From Liquorilactobacillus hordei DSM 19519 (GTDB lineage: Bacteria > Bacillota > Bacilli > Lactobacillales > Lactobacillaceae): DNA of 64,000 bases. Position numbers and translations under genes: made by a program. Each line of letters opens with the position of its first letter. Position 1 is the stretch's first letter. Below are positions 26,146 to 33,597 of the stretch, piece by piece. The notes under the pieces are model-generated. The model ran no database searches and had not been told where the DNA came from. It was given only the letters and a program-made list of their open reading frames with translations. The DNA is taken from assembly GCF_019443985.1 (NCBI RefSeq), contig NZ_CP049301.1:1-64000 (forward strand), read 5' to 3'.

Positions 26146-26330
26146 GTGTGTAAGCAATTGGCAACACCAACCAACACGCCAACCTAATAATCATTGGTGG
26201 AGGTGGTGCCAATGAAATTTTGTGGAGTATTGATATGTTAAATAATATATCGTTGATAATTACAATCACATTAGGTGTGATAAAAATTATTGACTATATT
26301 AAAAAACATTTTTACAAGAAAAAACACTAG
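26146..26330 (+). other. Type I toxin mRNA-like locus with RBS-masking hairpin
   Basis: The 5' part TTGGCAACACC... (about 26159) can pair with GGTGG...TGCCAA (26196-26211), hiding a strong ribosome site. A nine-codon leader ORF (26212-26241, MKFCGVLIC) overlaps the start of a 31-residue hydrophobic/basic peptide, as in coupled leader-toxin pairs. A convergent antisense RNA overlaps the 3' end. Confidence 0.5.
26235..26330 (+). CDS. Putative type I toxin peptide
   Basis: 31 residues: a hydrophobic N-terminal helix (MLNNISLIITITLGVIKII) followed by a basic tail (YIKKHFYKKKH). This is the usual build of small membrane toxins of type I systems in Gram-positive bacteria. TGGAG lies seven bases upstream, and the start overlaps the leader ORF stop. 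I cannot assign it to Fst, TxpA or another named family. Confidence 0.5.
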   Translation: MLNNISLIITITLGVIKIIDYIKKHFYKKKH

Positions 26331-26407
26331 ATAAATTTATCTAGTGTCCACTGAATTTTGTCATTGCTTATGCAATGGGTAGCGTATTAGGCGTACGTTA
26401 CCTTATA
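26318..26407 (-). ncRNA. Candidate antisense (antitoxin) RNA
   Basis: Minus-strand promoter TTGTGT (26436-26441), 17 bases, TAGAAT (26413-26418). Ends at the perfect palindrome CACTAGATAAATTTATCTAGTG (26325-26346) followed by TTTTTT. About 90 bases, structured (CATTGC/GCAATG and GGTA-CGTA stems). It overlaps the toxin ORF's last codons, and shares the word TGAATTTTGT with the toxin start region (TGAAATTTTGT at 26213). Confidence 0.55.
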
Positions 26408-26466
26408 CACTTATTCTACCAAAAAAATAAAGTAAACACAAAAGAAATTTTTAGGAGGAATTAATT

Positions 26467-27012
26467 ATGAGTTATGAGACAATTAAGAGTTTTTCAGCAA
26501 GTGAAAAGAATTTAACGATAAAGGGGAGTTATTCATCTAGTAATGTTACTGATATGTATAATCGTAGGATAACTGAAAAATTTGAAAAGAAATATGAGGA
26601 TATAGAAGATTTTAAAAATTCATTGTTTACATGGGTAGATAGTTATTTTGAGGGTACAGCACAATTTTCTAATTCATCAGTTTTTGTAAAACGTGTTCGT
26701 ATGTTATTACATGAGGATCTAATTGCAAGCCATCCAGACAAACAATTTCCAGATATTATTTGGCGAACGGTAAACAGAACAGACTTAGCATATCAAATAA
26801 TGATAGGTAAGGAAAAAATTTATTTACCCACCTATTCTATTATGGGTGATGGCTATGCAATTAGGAAAAATAGAAGCAGAATACAAGTAATAGACCTTGA
26901 GGATAAAAAACCAACAATCTTTTATGATATTGCAGAAGCAAAAAGAATTTTTGAATTAACTCAAAATAGTTTTGGCTGGCAGCGTTTTGGTTTTAGGGTT
27001 GTTGAAAATTAG
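26467..27012 (+). CDS. Unknown protein
   Basis: 181 residues, soluble, mixed alpha/beta (WRTVNRTDLAYQIMIGKEKIYL). Perfect TTTTTAGGAGGAATTAATT leader identical to that at 27786. Not recognised. Confidence 0.75.
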   Translation: MSYETIKSFSASEKNLTIKGSYSSSNVTDMYNRRITEKFEKKYEDIEDFKNSLFTWVDSYFEGTAQFSNSSVFVKRVRMLLHEDLIASHPDKQFPDIIWRTVNRTDLAYQIMIGKEKIYLPTYSIMGDGYAIRKNRSRIQVIDLEDKKPTIFYDIAEAKRIFELTQNSFGWQRFGFRVVEN

Positions 27013-27023
27013 GAGGATTAATT

Positions 27024-27344
27024 ATGAAAATATTTGAAAATTTTAAGGAATTAGAAGAAAGTGACAAAATTTTGGCACAAGAATTACTAAAAGAAGTTGG
27101 GGAAGGAGAATGGCAACAAGATCAATTATATGTTCATGATAATCTTTTTGAATTTACTAAACACGAGCTAACGGATGGTTGGTATATGGATAACAATTTG
27201 GATAAAGATTACAATGGGGCGCCTGATTTAATGAATTATATTGATACAGAGTCATTGGGTAGAGATTTAAGTGAGAGGTGGGATATCAGTAGTCACTTTT
27301 TGTCTGAAGATGATTCAGTTGTTGAAACTAGTTGTGGTTGGTAG
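27024..27344 (+). CDS. Small acidic protein, weakly antirestriction-like
   Basis: 106 residues, very acidic. The stretch NYIDTESLGRDLSERWDIS resembles the YIDYEALGRDL-type motif of ArdA-like antirestriction proteins, which mimic DNA. The protein is shorter than ArdA (about 165) and lacks the rest of the fold I know. Antirestriction is therefore a weak suggestion. TTAGGAGGATTAATT precedes it. Confidence 0.65.
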   Translation: MKIFENFKELEESDKILAQELLKEVGEGEWQQDQLYVHDNLFEFTKHELTDGWYMDNNLDKDYNGAPDLMNYIDTESLGRDLSERWDISSHFLSEDDSVVETSCGW

Positions 27345-27381
27345 AAAAGAATTTTAATCAAAAATAAATGGAGATATATAT

Positions 27382-27759
27382 ATGTTAGTTGAAAAAACAA
27401 TTCATGGTGTAAACGGAAGTTATGCTGAATTTGATAACGTTAGTTGTTGGTATGTGCAAAAAGAAAGAATGTCTAATAGTAATAATGAACAAGCGATGTA
27501 TAAAGTTGATCTCAATAGACATAATCTGAAAGACCTGTCTGACGACACTCCAGTGTATTCAGGTGTAAACGATTATGAAAACTTTACAGGAACACCCGAA
27601 TACGAAGATAAAAAATCACTAATGAAAAAGGTAAAAGAATTTTTAGTGAGAAATAATATTGATGTCAACGAACATAATATATATCTCTTTGCTGAATTGG
27701 TATTAATGGTATGCGATATACGGGATATTGAGGAATTTATAAATAATAAATTGAAATAA
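27382..27759 (+). CDS. Unknown protein
   Basis: 125 residues. N-terminal beta-rich part (GSYAEFDNVSCWYVQKERM) and a helical C-terminus ending FINNKLK. The leader contains AAAAGAATTTTAATC. Not recognised. Confidence 0.7.
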   Translation: MLVEKTIHGVNGSYAEFDNVSCWYVQKERMSNSNNEQAMYKVDLNRHNLKDLSDDTPVYSGVNDYENFTGTPEYEDKKSLMKKVKEFLVRNNIDVNEHNIYLFAELVLMVCDIRDIEEFINNKLK

Positions 27760-27785
27760 AAAAGATTTTTTAGGAGGAATTAATT

Positions 27786-28079
27786 ATGAAAATAACTAAA
27801 AAAGCGAACATGAAGAACGGTACATTAGTTTGAATTGAAGATTGGAGTGAAGACTATTCTTTTCATAAAAAGAATGATACTCTTGCAGCCTATCCGATTT
27901 CAAAAGAAACTATGAATGATTCATTTGGAGCAAAAAAGGGTGAAACATTCAGACTACAATTGGATTTTAAGAATGAACATGAAGCTGAATTAGCATTTAA
28001 AGAATTAATAAGTGGGAATAAAGCTCTTACTGATTATAAGAAATGTAATGTAAATAACGCATATAATAATTGTTTTTAA
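27786..28079 (+). pseudogene. Small gene with in-frame UGA at codon 16
   Basis: Behind a perfect TTTTTAGGAGGAATTAATT site the frame reads MKITKK...GTLV, then TGA (27831-27833), then IEDWSEDYSFHKK... to TAA at 28079 (98 codons). Composition after the stop stays coding-like. A single G-to-A change of TGG or a read-through would explain it. TGA is used as a normal stop elsewhere in the window, so general recoding is unlikely. Confidence 0.6.
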
Positions 28080-28144
28080 ATAAACGAATAAAAGAAATTT
28101 TGATCTACAATTTATAGCTATACATAAAAAACAGGGGGTTTATT

Positions 28145-28621
28145 ATGACAAGTGAGGAATTATTAAAAAAATTAGGGGTAGAAATTGAGTCAGTCCCAAC
28201 GAAAGAAGACTTCTTAAAAGAAATTATAAATATGTATGAGAGTTATGATAACTACTATGATTTAGTTAAAAAGTATGCACATGAAAATAACTTATCTATT
28301 GATGAGTATGTTGTACGTAATGATATGTTTGAGAAGATATATGCCTTACAAGATCTAGTTGAAGATAAACGGGAAAAGGAATTAATTGGCGATATGGCAT
28401 GGGATCTTGTAGGTGATAATCAACTTATTAATTATGGACTTGGAACAGTAGCAGATATTTTAGATCATAAAAAAGAATTTTTGCAAGCCAATAAAGAGAT
28501 GGTAGAGATAGCAACTAAAGATAATCAACATGATAATGCCGATTGTTTTGGTGATTATAGCACAGAGTATTTAACAGATAATTGGTCGAGAATGTATGAT
28601 ATTTTAAAAGAGGAAAAGTAA
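28145..28621 (+). CDS. Unknown helical protein
   Basis: 158 residues, helical and acidic (DYYDLVKKYAHENNLSIDEYVV). AGGGGG ribosome site. Near the C-terminus DCFGDYSTEYLTDNW is Asp/Tyr-rich. Not recognised. Confidence 0.7.
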   Translation: MTSEELLKKLGVEIESVPTKEDFLKEIINMYESYDNYYDLVKKYAHENNLSIDEYVVRNDMFEKIYALQDLVEDKREKELIGDMAWDLVGDNQLINYGLGTVADILDHKKEFLQANKEMVEIATKDNQHDNADCFGDYSTEYLTDNWSRMYDILKEEK

Positions 28622-28649
28622 AGAGGAAAAGAAATTCTGGGGAATAAAC

Positions 28650-28766
28650 ATGTACATGATTGAAATAGAAATTAATCAAGATGGAGAAATTCAAGTCCAT
28701 AGGGTTTCTAGGTATGAAAATGATGATACGATTCTAATTAAAAATGCTACAGAAAATTGTGATTAA
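28650..28766 (+). CDS. Very small protein
   Basis: 38 residues, MYMIEIEINQDGEIQVHRVS..., two predicted strands. CTGGGG upstream. Unknown; a plausible member of the array. Confidence 0.45.
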   Translation: MYMIEIEINQDGEIQVHRVSRYENDDTILIKNATENCD

Positions 28767-28790
28767 TAAAATTATTCGGAGGAAATAAAC

Positions 28791-29354
28791 ATGTTGAAAG
28801 AAAAAAGTATAGAAGCGCTGGAAAAGAAATTATTTAATTATAAGGGTAGTAAAGTACCTGGTCGAAAATACAAATTTGTTAAAGAAAATAATTTGTATTT
28901 TGGTAACAGTATAATAATGGTCAAAATTGAAAATTATGCTCCTGTAATTGGAAATGAACAAAATGATAAATTAAATAATAAAGTAATGGAACTAAATAAA
29001 GAAATTTTAGATAAGAAAAGAAATTTTATATCAATTGATGCTGAATTATTCATATCGTTAGCTAGAATCAAAAAGAATGGGTATATCAGATTCGTCAGCA
29101 AGAAAAACAAAAACATAGAGGTGATTATAGAGGGTGGTATAAAAGTAGAGTTACCATTTTCATATGAATTTGACTTTGATTTTGTTTTAAACTCAAAATC
29201 TATGATTGATATATTGACCTTTATGAAAGCTAATGTGAATGGGACATCTGTCGATATTGGTTTCAACAAAAATGGATTAGAACCATTGGTTTGGTACATT
29301 AATTATCCAGATCATAAAACTTATATTATCCAGTCACCTATTAGATTGTCGTAA
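28791..29354 (+). CDS. Half-length sliding-clamp-like protein
   Basis: 187 residues. The C-terminal part (about 125-187: FDFVLNSKSMIDILTFMKAN, then FNKNGLEPLVWY and YIIQSPIRLS) follows the pattern of the last domain of bacterial beta clamps (DnaN), which ends in ...LIMPMRL. A full clamp has three such domains and about 370 residues. It could be a phage clamp variant, a clamp antagonist or a decoy. TCGGAGGAA upstream; the methylase-like gene follows 12 bases later. Confidence 0.5.
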   Translation: MLKEKSIEALEKKLFNYKGSKVPGRKYKFVKENNLYFGNSIIMVKIENYAPVIGNEQNDKLNNKVMELNKEILDKKRNFISIDAELFISLARIKKNGYIRFVSKKNKNIEVIIEGGIKVELPFSYEFDFDFVLNSKSMIDILTFMKANVNGTSVDIGFNKNGLEPLVWYINYPDHKTYIIQSPIRLS

Positions 29355-29366
29355 GGAGAAAATACT

Positions 29367-30032
29367 ATGTTAAAGAAAAAAGAAATTCTACAGCTATTGG
29401 ATGCTGGAGATGCTTGGCAAGCGAGCGATAACTTAATGAAAATTCTTATGGAGAAGAAAAAACGAGAAGAATTATTCAAAGAATTCTTGAATTTTGAAAC
29501 CGATCTGTCATATGACTGGTTCAGCAAAATGTATTCAGAAGAGATGGCCGAGAGAACAAAGAAAAAACAATATTTTACTCCACCATCTATTTCTAATTTG
29601 ATTTCCGAGATGCTTAATAATGGGAATGATGCAAAAAATAATTATGATCCTTGTGCAGGAACTGGATCTTTGACTATTGCTAATTGGGATAAGCAACGAA
29701 AAAACACTAATCCAATAATTTATCTTCCTTCAAATTATTGGTATGTGGCCGAAGAACTAAAGATTGAGAATCAACCAAGTAGAGCATTGCCATTTCTATT
29801 GTTTAATTTTTTAATCCGTGGTATGAATGGTGTAGTTATTTCAGGAGACACTCTTACTAGAGAGATTAGTCAAATCTATTTTATACAAAATAAATCTGAT
29901 GATTTTTTAAAATTTAGCAGTCTTAATGTAATGCCACGAAATAAAATTGTTGAAACAGAATTTGATGTTAGGAAATGGATAGATAAACCAATTGTTTATA
30001 TTGAGGATGAGGTTGCTATTAATCTTGAGTAG
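29367..30032 (+). CDS. N6-adenine methylase-like protein lacking the catalytic motif
   Basis: 221 residues. Shows KKQYFTPPSISNLISEML and SAM-binding motif I DPCAGTGSLTIANW, as in HsdM-type N6-adenine methylases. A catalytic (D/N)PP(Y/F) motif is absent, and the protein is short. Similar methylase-like proteins occur in Firmicute phages. Self-protection by methylation would need the missing residues, so a SAM-binding or inhibitory role is possible. TAAGGAG upstream. Confidence 0.65.
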   Translation: MLKKKEILQLLDAGDAWQASDNLMKILMEKKKREELFKEFLNFETDLSYDWFSKMYSEEMAERTKKKQYFTPPSISNLISEMLNNGNDAKNNYDPCAGTGSLTIANWDKQRKNTNPIIYLPSNYWYVAEELKIENQPSRALPFLLFNFLIRGMNGVVISGDTLTREISQIYFIQNKSDDFLKFSSLNVMPRNKIVETEFDVRKWIDKPIVYIEDEVAINLE

Positions 30033-30221
30033 GAATTATCTTAGTTAATAAAATGATAGTTTTATAAATTAAAGCGTCATCCGAATACCCACAAATACAG
30101 TATCTTGAGAGTAGAGGAAAAAAGAATTTTTCATAAAGTGTTAAAATTATGGTATTTGTACTGTAAAATATAGTAATGAAGATCTAATTTAGTTCTGTTA
30201 AATTATTAAAGGAGATATAAT
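30033..30221. other. Inter-gene region
   Basis: No gene. Contains GGAAAAAAGAATTTTTCATAAAG (the block common to this array) between ACAAATACAGTA and the related inverse TATTTGTACTGT, which could form a long weak stem. Confidence 0.35.
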
Positions 30222-30674
30222 ATGAAAAAAATAATTGATCTCACTAAGATAGAATCATTATTAAATAGTGCAATATCAGCAACCGAGATTGAAAAAGAAA
30301 CTAATATAGAACAAGATATTATTTTAAACTACAGAAACAATACTTCTGAATTAGAAAACATGACCATTGCGAATGCGTTTAAACTACAAAACTTTTATGA
30401 TAAACACAACGTTGAGCCAACCATTAGCTGTGATTCAACTGAGCTGATAGAAGAACTAAAGATCGACATTGAAGGTTTTGGCGACTTTGAGTGTTGGGCG
30501 TGGTTCAAGAAAATTGAAGGAGCTAAGATATATACTAACTATGATTTCAAGGAAGCTGAATCTCCGCTTACTAAATACGAGATTAATCAAGCAAAAGAAA
30601 ATGGTGAACAGTTCGAAATATTGAAGGCCAAACATCTATTAGAATTATTAGAGAGGCAAAATAAAATTTTATAA
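30222..30674 (+). CDS. HTH-containing unknown protein
   Basis: 150 residues. N-terminal ISATEIEKETNIEQDIILNYRN looks like a small helix-turn-helix; the C-terminus (GFGDFECWAWFKKIEGAKIYTNY) is a separate acidic alpha/beta domain. AAAGGAG upstream. Possible regulator of the array. Confidence 0.6.
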   Translation: MKKIIDLTKIESLLNSAISATEIEKETNIEQDIILNYRNNTSELENMTIANAFKLQNFYDKHNVEPTISCDSTELIEELKIDIEGFGDFECWAWFKKIEGAKIYTNYDFKEAESPLTKYEINQAKENGEQFEILKAKHLLELLERQNKIL

Positions 30675-30681
30675 AGAAAAT

Positions 30682-30743
30682 TGCATAATCTGGGTAGATA
30701 TAGATAAGTATTACTATTACTGGTTCGAGTCCAGTATATGTAT
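30682..30743 (+). tRNA. Degenerate tRNA-like element
   Basis: T arm ACTGG-TTCGAGT-CCAGT (30719-30735) is perfect. Acceptor-like TGCATAA / ATATGTA pairs at six of seven positions including one G-T. A D-loop-like GGGTAGATA is present, but no proper anticodon arm can be drawn. Probably a decayed tRNA. Confidence 0.4.
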
Positions 30744-30774
30744 TATATATATTAATAATTAGGAGGAATACATA

Positions 30775-31104
30775 ATGAAAAATAGAATAGAAAAGATATT
30801 TAGTGATATGAAAAACCATAAGTCATCAGCTATTTACTACAATGTTAGAGAAGACAACTTCTTTTTACATATTGATCCAGAATTATCACATATGGAAGAT
30901 ATGTATAGGAGTGGCAATGTAAAATATGTAGCTATGAATAATATAAATAAATTCGATTGTACTACAAAAAAAGAATTATTGATCCGTATGATTATACTAG
31001 AAAAGAAATTAAGTAAAGACAATACAGAATTTATCAGACAAGAAATAGAAGAATTAATTCTGGGAATGTATGTCGTAAAAAATAAAAAGTTAATTACAAT
31101 ATGA
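30775..31104 (+). CDS. Small unknown protein
   Basis: 109 residues, basic, helical C-terminus (KDNTEFIRQEIEELILGMYVV). TTAGGAGGAATACATA leader. Not recognised. Confidence 0.7.
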   Translation: MKNRIEKIFSDMKNHKSSAIYYNVREDNFFLHIDPELSHMEDMYRSGNVKYVAMNNINKFDCTTKKELLIRMIILEKKLSKDNTEFIRQEIEELILGMYVVKNKKLITI

Positions 31105-31139
31105 AATGAACATATTGATAGAAAAGGAAGAGAAACGGA

Positions 31140-31418
31140 ATGAATATTACAAAGAACTATATAACATGTAAGATCTGTAAAAAGGAAATAAATGTAACCA
31201 ATGGAGCTTCAAATTTCAATCGACATCTATCCACACATTATAATCCAATTGGGAAAAATTGTACTCAATGGTATAAGAAATATTTTAAGAGAGGACTAGG
31301 AGTGTGTGTATGTGTATTATGTGGTGAAGAATTTTATCATGACGACTATTACGGTTTTGTTGATAATCAATATTCTAAGCATTTACAAGAAGTTCATAAT
31401 ATAAATCAAAGTAACTAA
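31140..31418 (+). CDS. Two-zinc-finger protein
   Basis: 92 residues with two C2H2-like fingers: CKICKKEI...NRHLSTHY (about 11-33) and CVLCGEEF...SKHLQEVH (about 58-87). Such fingers occur in homing-endonuclease relatives and phage regulators. Probably binds nucleic acid. No catalytic motif. Confidence 0.7.
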   Translation: MNITKNYITCKICKKEINVTNGASNFNRHLSTHYNPIGKNCTQWYKKYFKRGLGVCVCVLCGEEFYHDDYYGFVDNQYSKHLQEVHNINQSN

Positions 31419-31563
31419 GTAGAATAAAAATTAAAGAAGATTGAAAATCTTGTTTGAATCTATAAATAAAATACAGAAGAAGTGTGCAGCCAAAAAATGT
31501 TAAACTAGAAATATCAATTAATAAATACCTAACCTGTGTATAAAATTTGGGAGTGTAGTAAAA

Positions 31564-32196
31564 ATGAAGAAAAAGTATAAAAGCAAGGTAGATATGTTGG
31601 AGGCTTTTAGAAAAGAGATATATAGACTAGAAATTCAAGATAATCCTTCCAGGACAGAGTATCAAAATAGGTATGATAAAAAAATCGCTCCATCACCTAA
31701 TTATTTGATGAAAGTATTGGAATTAAATTGGCGAGAAATAATTAAATTTATTGGCCTAGAGTATAAACCTTATTTAAACAATGAAAACAAATTAGGACGT
31801 AAAGAAATCCAATATAATTGGGAAGAAGTAGAAGCCAAGATATGCAAGTTGGTTTTTGAAAATAAGATAAAAAATAATTTGGAATTTTCTAAAATATTGA
31901 AAAAAGAAAACTTCCCAACATCTTTAACCTTAGCGAAACATGGTATAACCTGGAAAAAAATTATTTTTGAGGTCAATGATAAGTATAATACAATAATAAA
32001 TTCTAATATATACTACAAAGATTCAGATGGAGAAGAACTTGTACGAATTGCGAAAAAAATAATCAAGAAAAACAATATACAAGACGTTAATGATTATATA
32101 AAAATGGGGCGTAATGAATATCCATCCATAAATATGATTGGAAGTAAGTTAAATATAACAAGGACAGCAGTAATAAATTTACTCTTTCATTCATAA
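31564..32196 (+). CDS. Protein with repeated HTH-like modules
   Basis: 210 residues, basic, three related segments: APSPNYLMKVLELNWREIIKFIG (about 42-64), FPTSLTLAKHGITWKKIIFEV (about 118-138) and YPSINMIGSKLNITRTAVINLL (about 185-207). Each reads as a short helix-turn-helix, like DNA-binding repeats of homing endonucleases. No nuclease motif. Lies just before the recombinase, so it could be an accessory DNA-binding or regulatory protein. Confidence 0.6.
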   Translation: MKKKYKSKVDMLEAFRKEIYRLEIQDNPSRTEYQNRYDKKIAPSPNYLMKVLELNWREIIKFIGLEYKPYLNNENKLGRKEIQYNWEEVEAKICKLVFENKIKNNLEFSKILKKENFPTSLTLAKHGITWKKIIFEVNDKYNTIINSNIYYKDSDGEELVRIAKKIIKKNNIQDVNDYIKMGRNEYPSINMIGSKLNITRTAVINLLFHS

Positions 32197-32454
32197 TATA
32201 TTATAGCAATAAAGATTTATGACATTTAATTTTATAATATAATTATAGTCTTTTCTTATAGAATTGATAAAAAATTATACGAAATAATGTAATGAAATCA
32301 ATTTTGTTTTTACGTAATGTTGTAACATCAACGTATACAGGTTAGAATGTTTTAAAATATTTTACTATTAAATGGTTAGAAATAAAAAAAATATAATAAA
32401 CATATTGACATTTATAACAATATGGTTTAAATTTTAACTCGTGGAGGTAAGAAA
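32197..32454. other. Region before the recombinase, candidate attachment site
   Basis: 258 bases without a gene, AT-rich, with imperfect repeats around ACGTAATGTTGTAACATCAACGT (32313-32335). Its place before a tyrosine recombinase makes it a possible recombination site. Nothing in the sequence proves this. Confidence 0.35.
32397..32433 (+). promoter_or_regulatory. Promoter of the recombinase gene with dispersed repeat
   Basis: TTGACA (32405-32410), 17 bases, TAAATT (32428-32433). The -35 box lies inside TAAACATATTGACA, a copy of the dispersed repeat. Confidence 0.65.
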
Positions 32455-33510
32455 ATGGACGGAGTAATAGAAAATATAAATCTCGAAAATATTTTTAGGG
32501 AGTATTTAGAATCCAGGAGAACCGATAAAACAAGGGTGAAATATGAGCATTGTATTTCCGTATTTTTTAAGCTTATGTTTGATAAGGAAATAAAAAAAAT
32601 AAATATAATTGATCTTAAAAGTATGCACTACAGCATAGTGTTCAAAAAATACATTAAGGTACAAAGAGAAAAAGGAATAAAAGATTCTACAATAAAAACT
32701 TCTTTAAGTATTGTGTCTTCATTTTTCGACTACTTAAATAAGGAAAATATATTTATGGGAAAAATAAATTATGACAAGATACGTAATGATTACTTATCTA
32801 CTAGTAGTTTGGTCGATGATGTAAATCATATTAAACCCATGAGTAAAAAGGATTTATCACATCTCAAAGAATGGCTGAAAAATAAAGAATATAATACAAA
32901 TACTCCTAAAATTGGAGAAAAGTATGCAGCTTTAGTTGATTTCATGTTTGTAACTGCGATAAGAAGTAGTGCTACTTTTAAAATAAAATGGTCGCAATTT
33001 GAGATATATGATTCTGTATGGGGCGGTAAATTTGCAAAATTAACGGTTATAGATAAAGGCACGAAAAAGAATATCAAAAACTTACAATATGTTTATTTCA
33101 GAAAAATGAAAGAGTTATTATTTTCTGGTAATGAAGATGATTTAGTATTTGGAGAATTATCTAAACGGAATTTTATTTATTACCTAAATGTTTTTAGCAA
33201 GGAAACAGGGATAGAGATAACTCCTCATTCTATTAAGGTCGGAGCGGGGACATATGTTTATTCTATAACTAAAGATATTGTTAAAACCTCACGCTTCTTG
33301 GATCATGAAAACATTGAAACGACAATGAGATACATTCGTGACAATGGTAATCCGAATGAATCTGGTTCTGTGATAGCAAGTAGAGACTATGATTATGATA
33401 AATTAGATGGCCTAAGTAAGGAACAATTATTATCTATTGTTAAAAGTAGAGAAGAGTTAAAAAATATAATTTATACTGACTCAATCTTGAATGGATTCAT
33501 TAAGGAATAA
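32455..33510 (+). CDS. Tyrosine recombinase/integrase
   Basis: 351 residues. N-terminal SAM-like core-binding domain (FREYLESRRTDKTRVKYEHCI), then the catalytic domain. First arginine in TAIRSSATFKIKW, a lysine-containing strand IDKGTKKN, HSIKVGAGTYVY at the H-x-x-R position (Lys replaces the second Arg), LDHENIE and the tyrosine in TTMRYI. It probably resolves plasmid multimers or integrates the element. The Arg-to-Lys change is unusual and may alter activity. GTGGAGGTAAG upstream. Confidence 0.8.
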   Translation: MDGVIENINLENIFREYLESRRTDKTRVKYEHCISVFFKLMFDKEIKKINIIDLKSMHYSIVFKKYIKVQREKGIKDSTIKTSLSIVSSFFDYLNKENIFMGKINYDKIRNDYLSTSSLVDDVNHIKPMSKKDLSHLKEWLKNKEYNTNTPKIGEKYAALVDFMFVTAIRSSATFKIKWSQFEIYDSVWGGKFAKLTVIDKGTKKNIKNLQYVYFRKMKELLFSGNEDDLVFGELSKRNFIYYLNVFSKETGIEITPHSIKVGAGTYVYSITKDIVKTSRFLDHENIETTMRYIRDNGNPNESGSVIASRDYDYDKLDGLSKEQLLSIVKSREELKNIIYTDSILNGFIKE

Positions 33511-33533
33511 TTAAGAAACTTTGATACAAACTT

Positions 33534-33569
33534 TCAATATGTTGACTATTGTTTTAAATGATTTATAAT
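33534..33569 (+). promoter_or_regulatory. Promoter of the MrpR-like gene with inverted operator
   Basis: TTGACT (33542-33547), 16 bases, TATAAT (33564-33569). The -35 box adjoins TCAATATGTT (33534-33543), the reverse complement of the repeat core AACATATTGA. Same layout as the minus promoter at 11545-11573. Confidence 0.65.
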
Positions 33570-33597
33570 AAATATAAATCAAGGAGGTAGTTTTTTT

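Noticed and set aside
27786..28079. Genome-wide recoding of UGA
   Set aside because: Other genes end at TGA (for example 52611 and 53637) and only one gene has an internal UGA.
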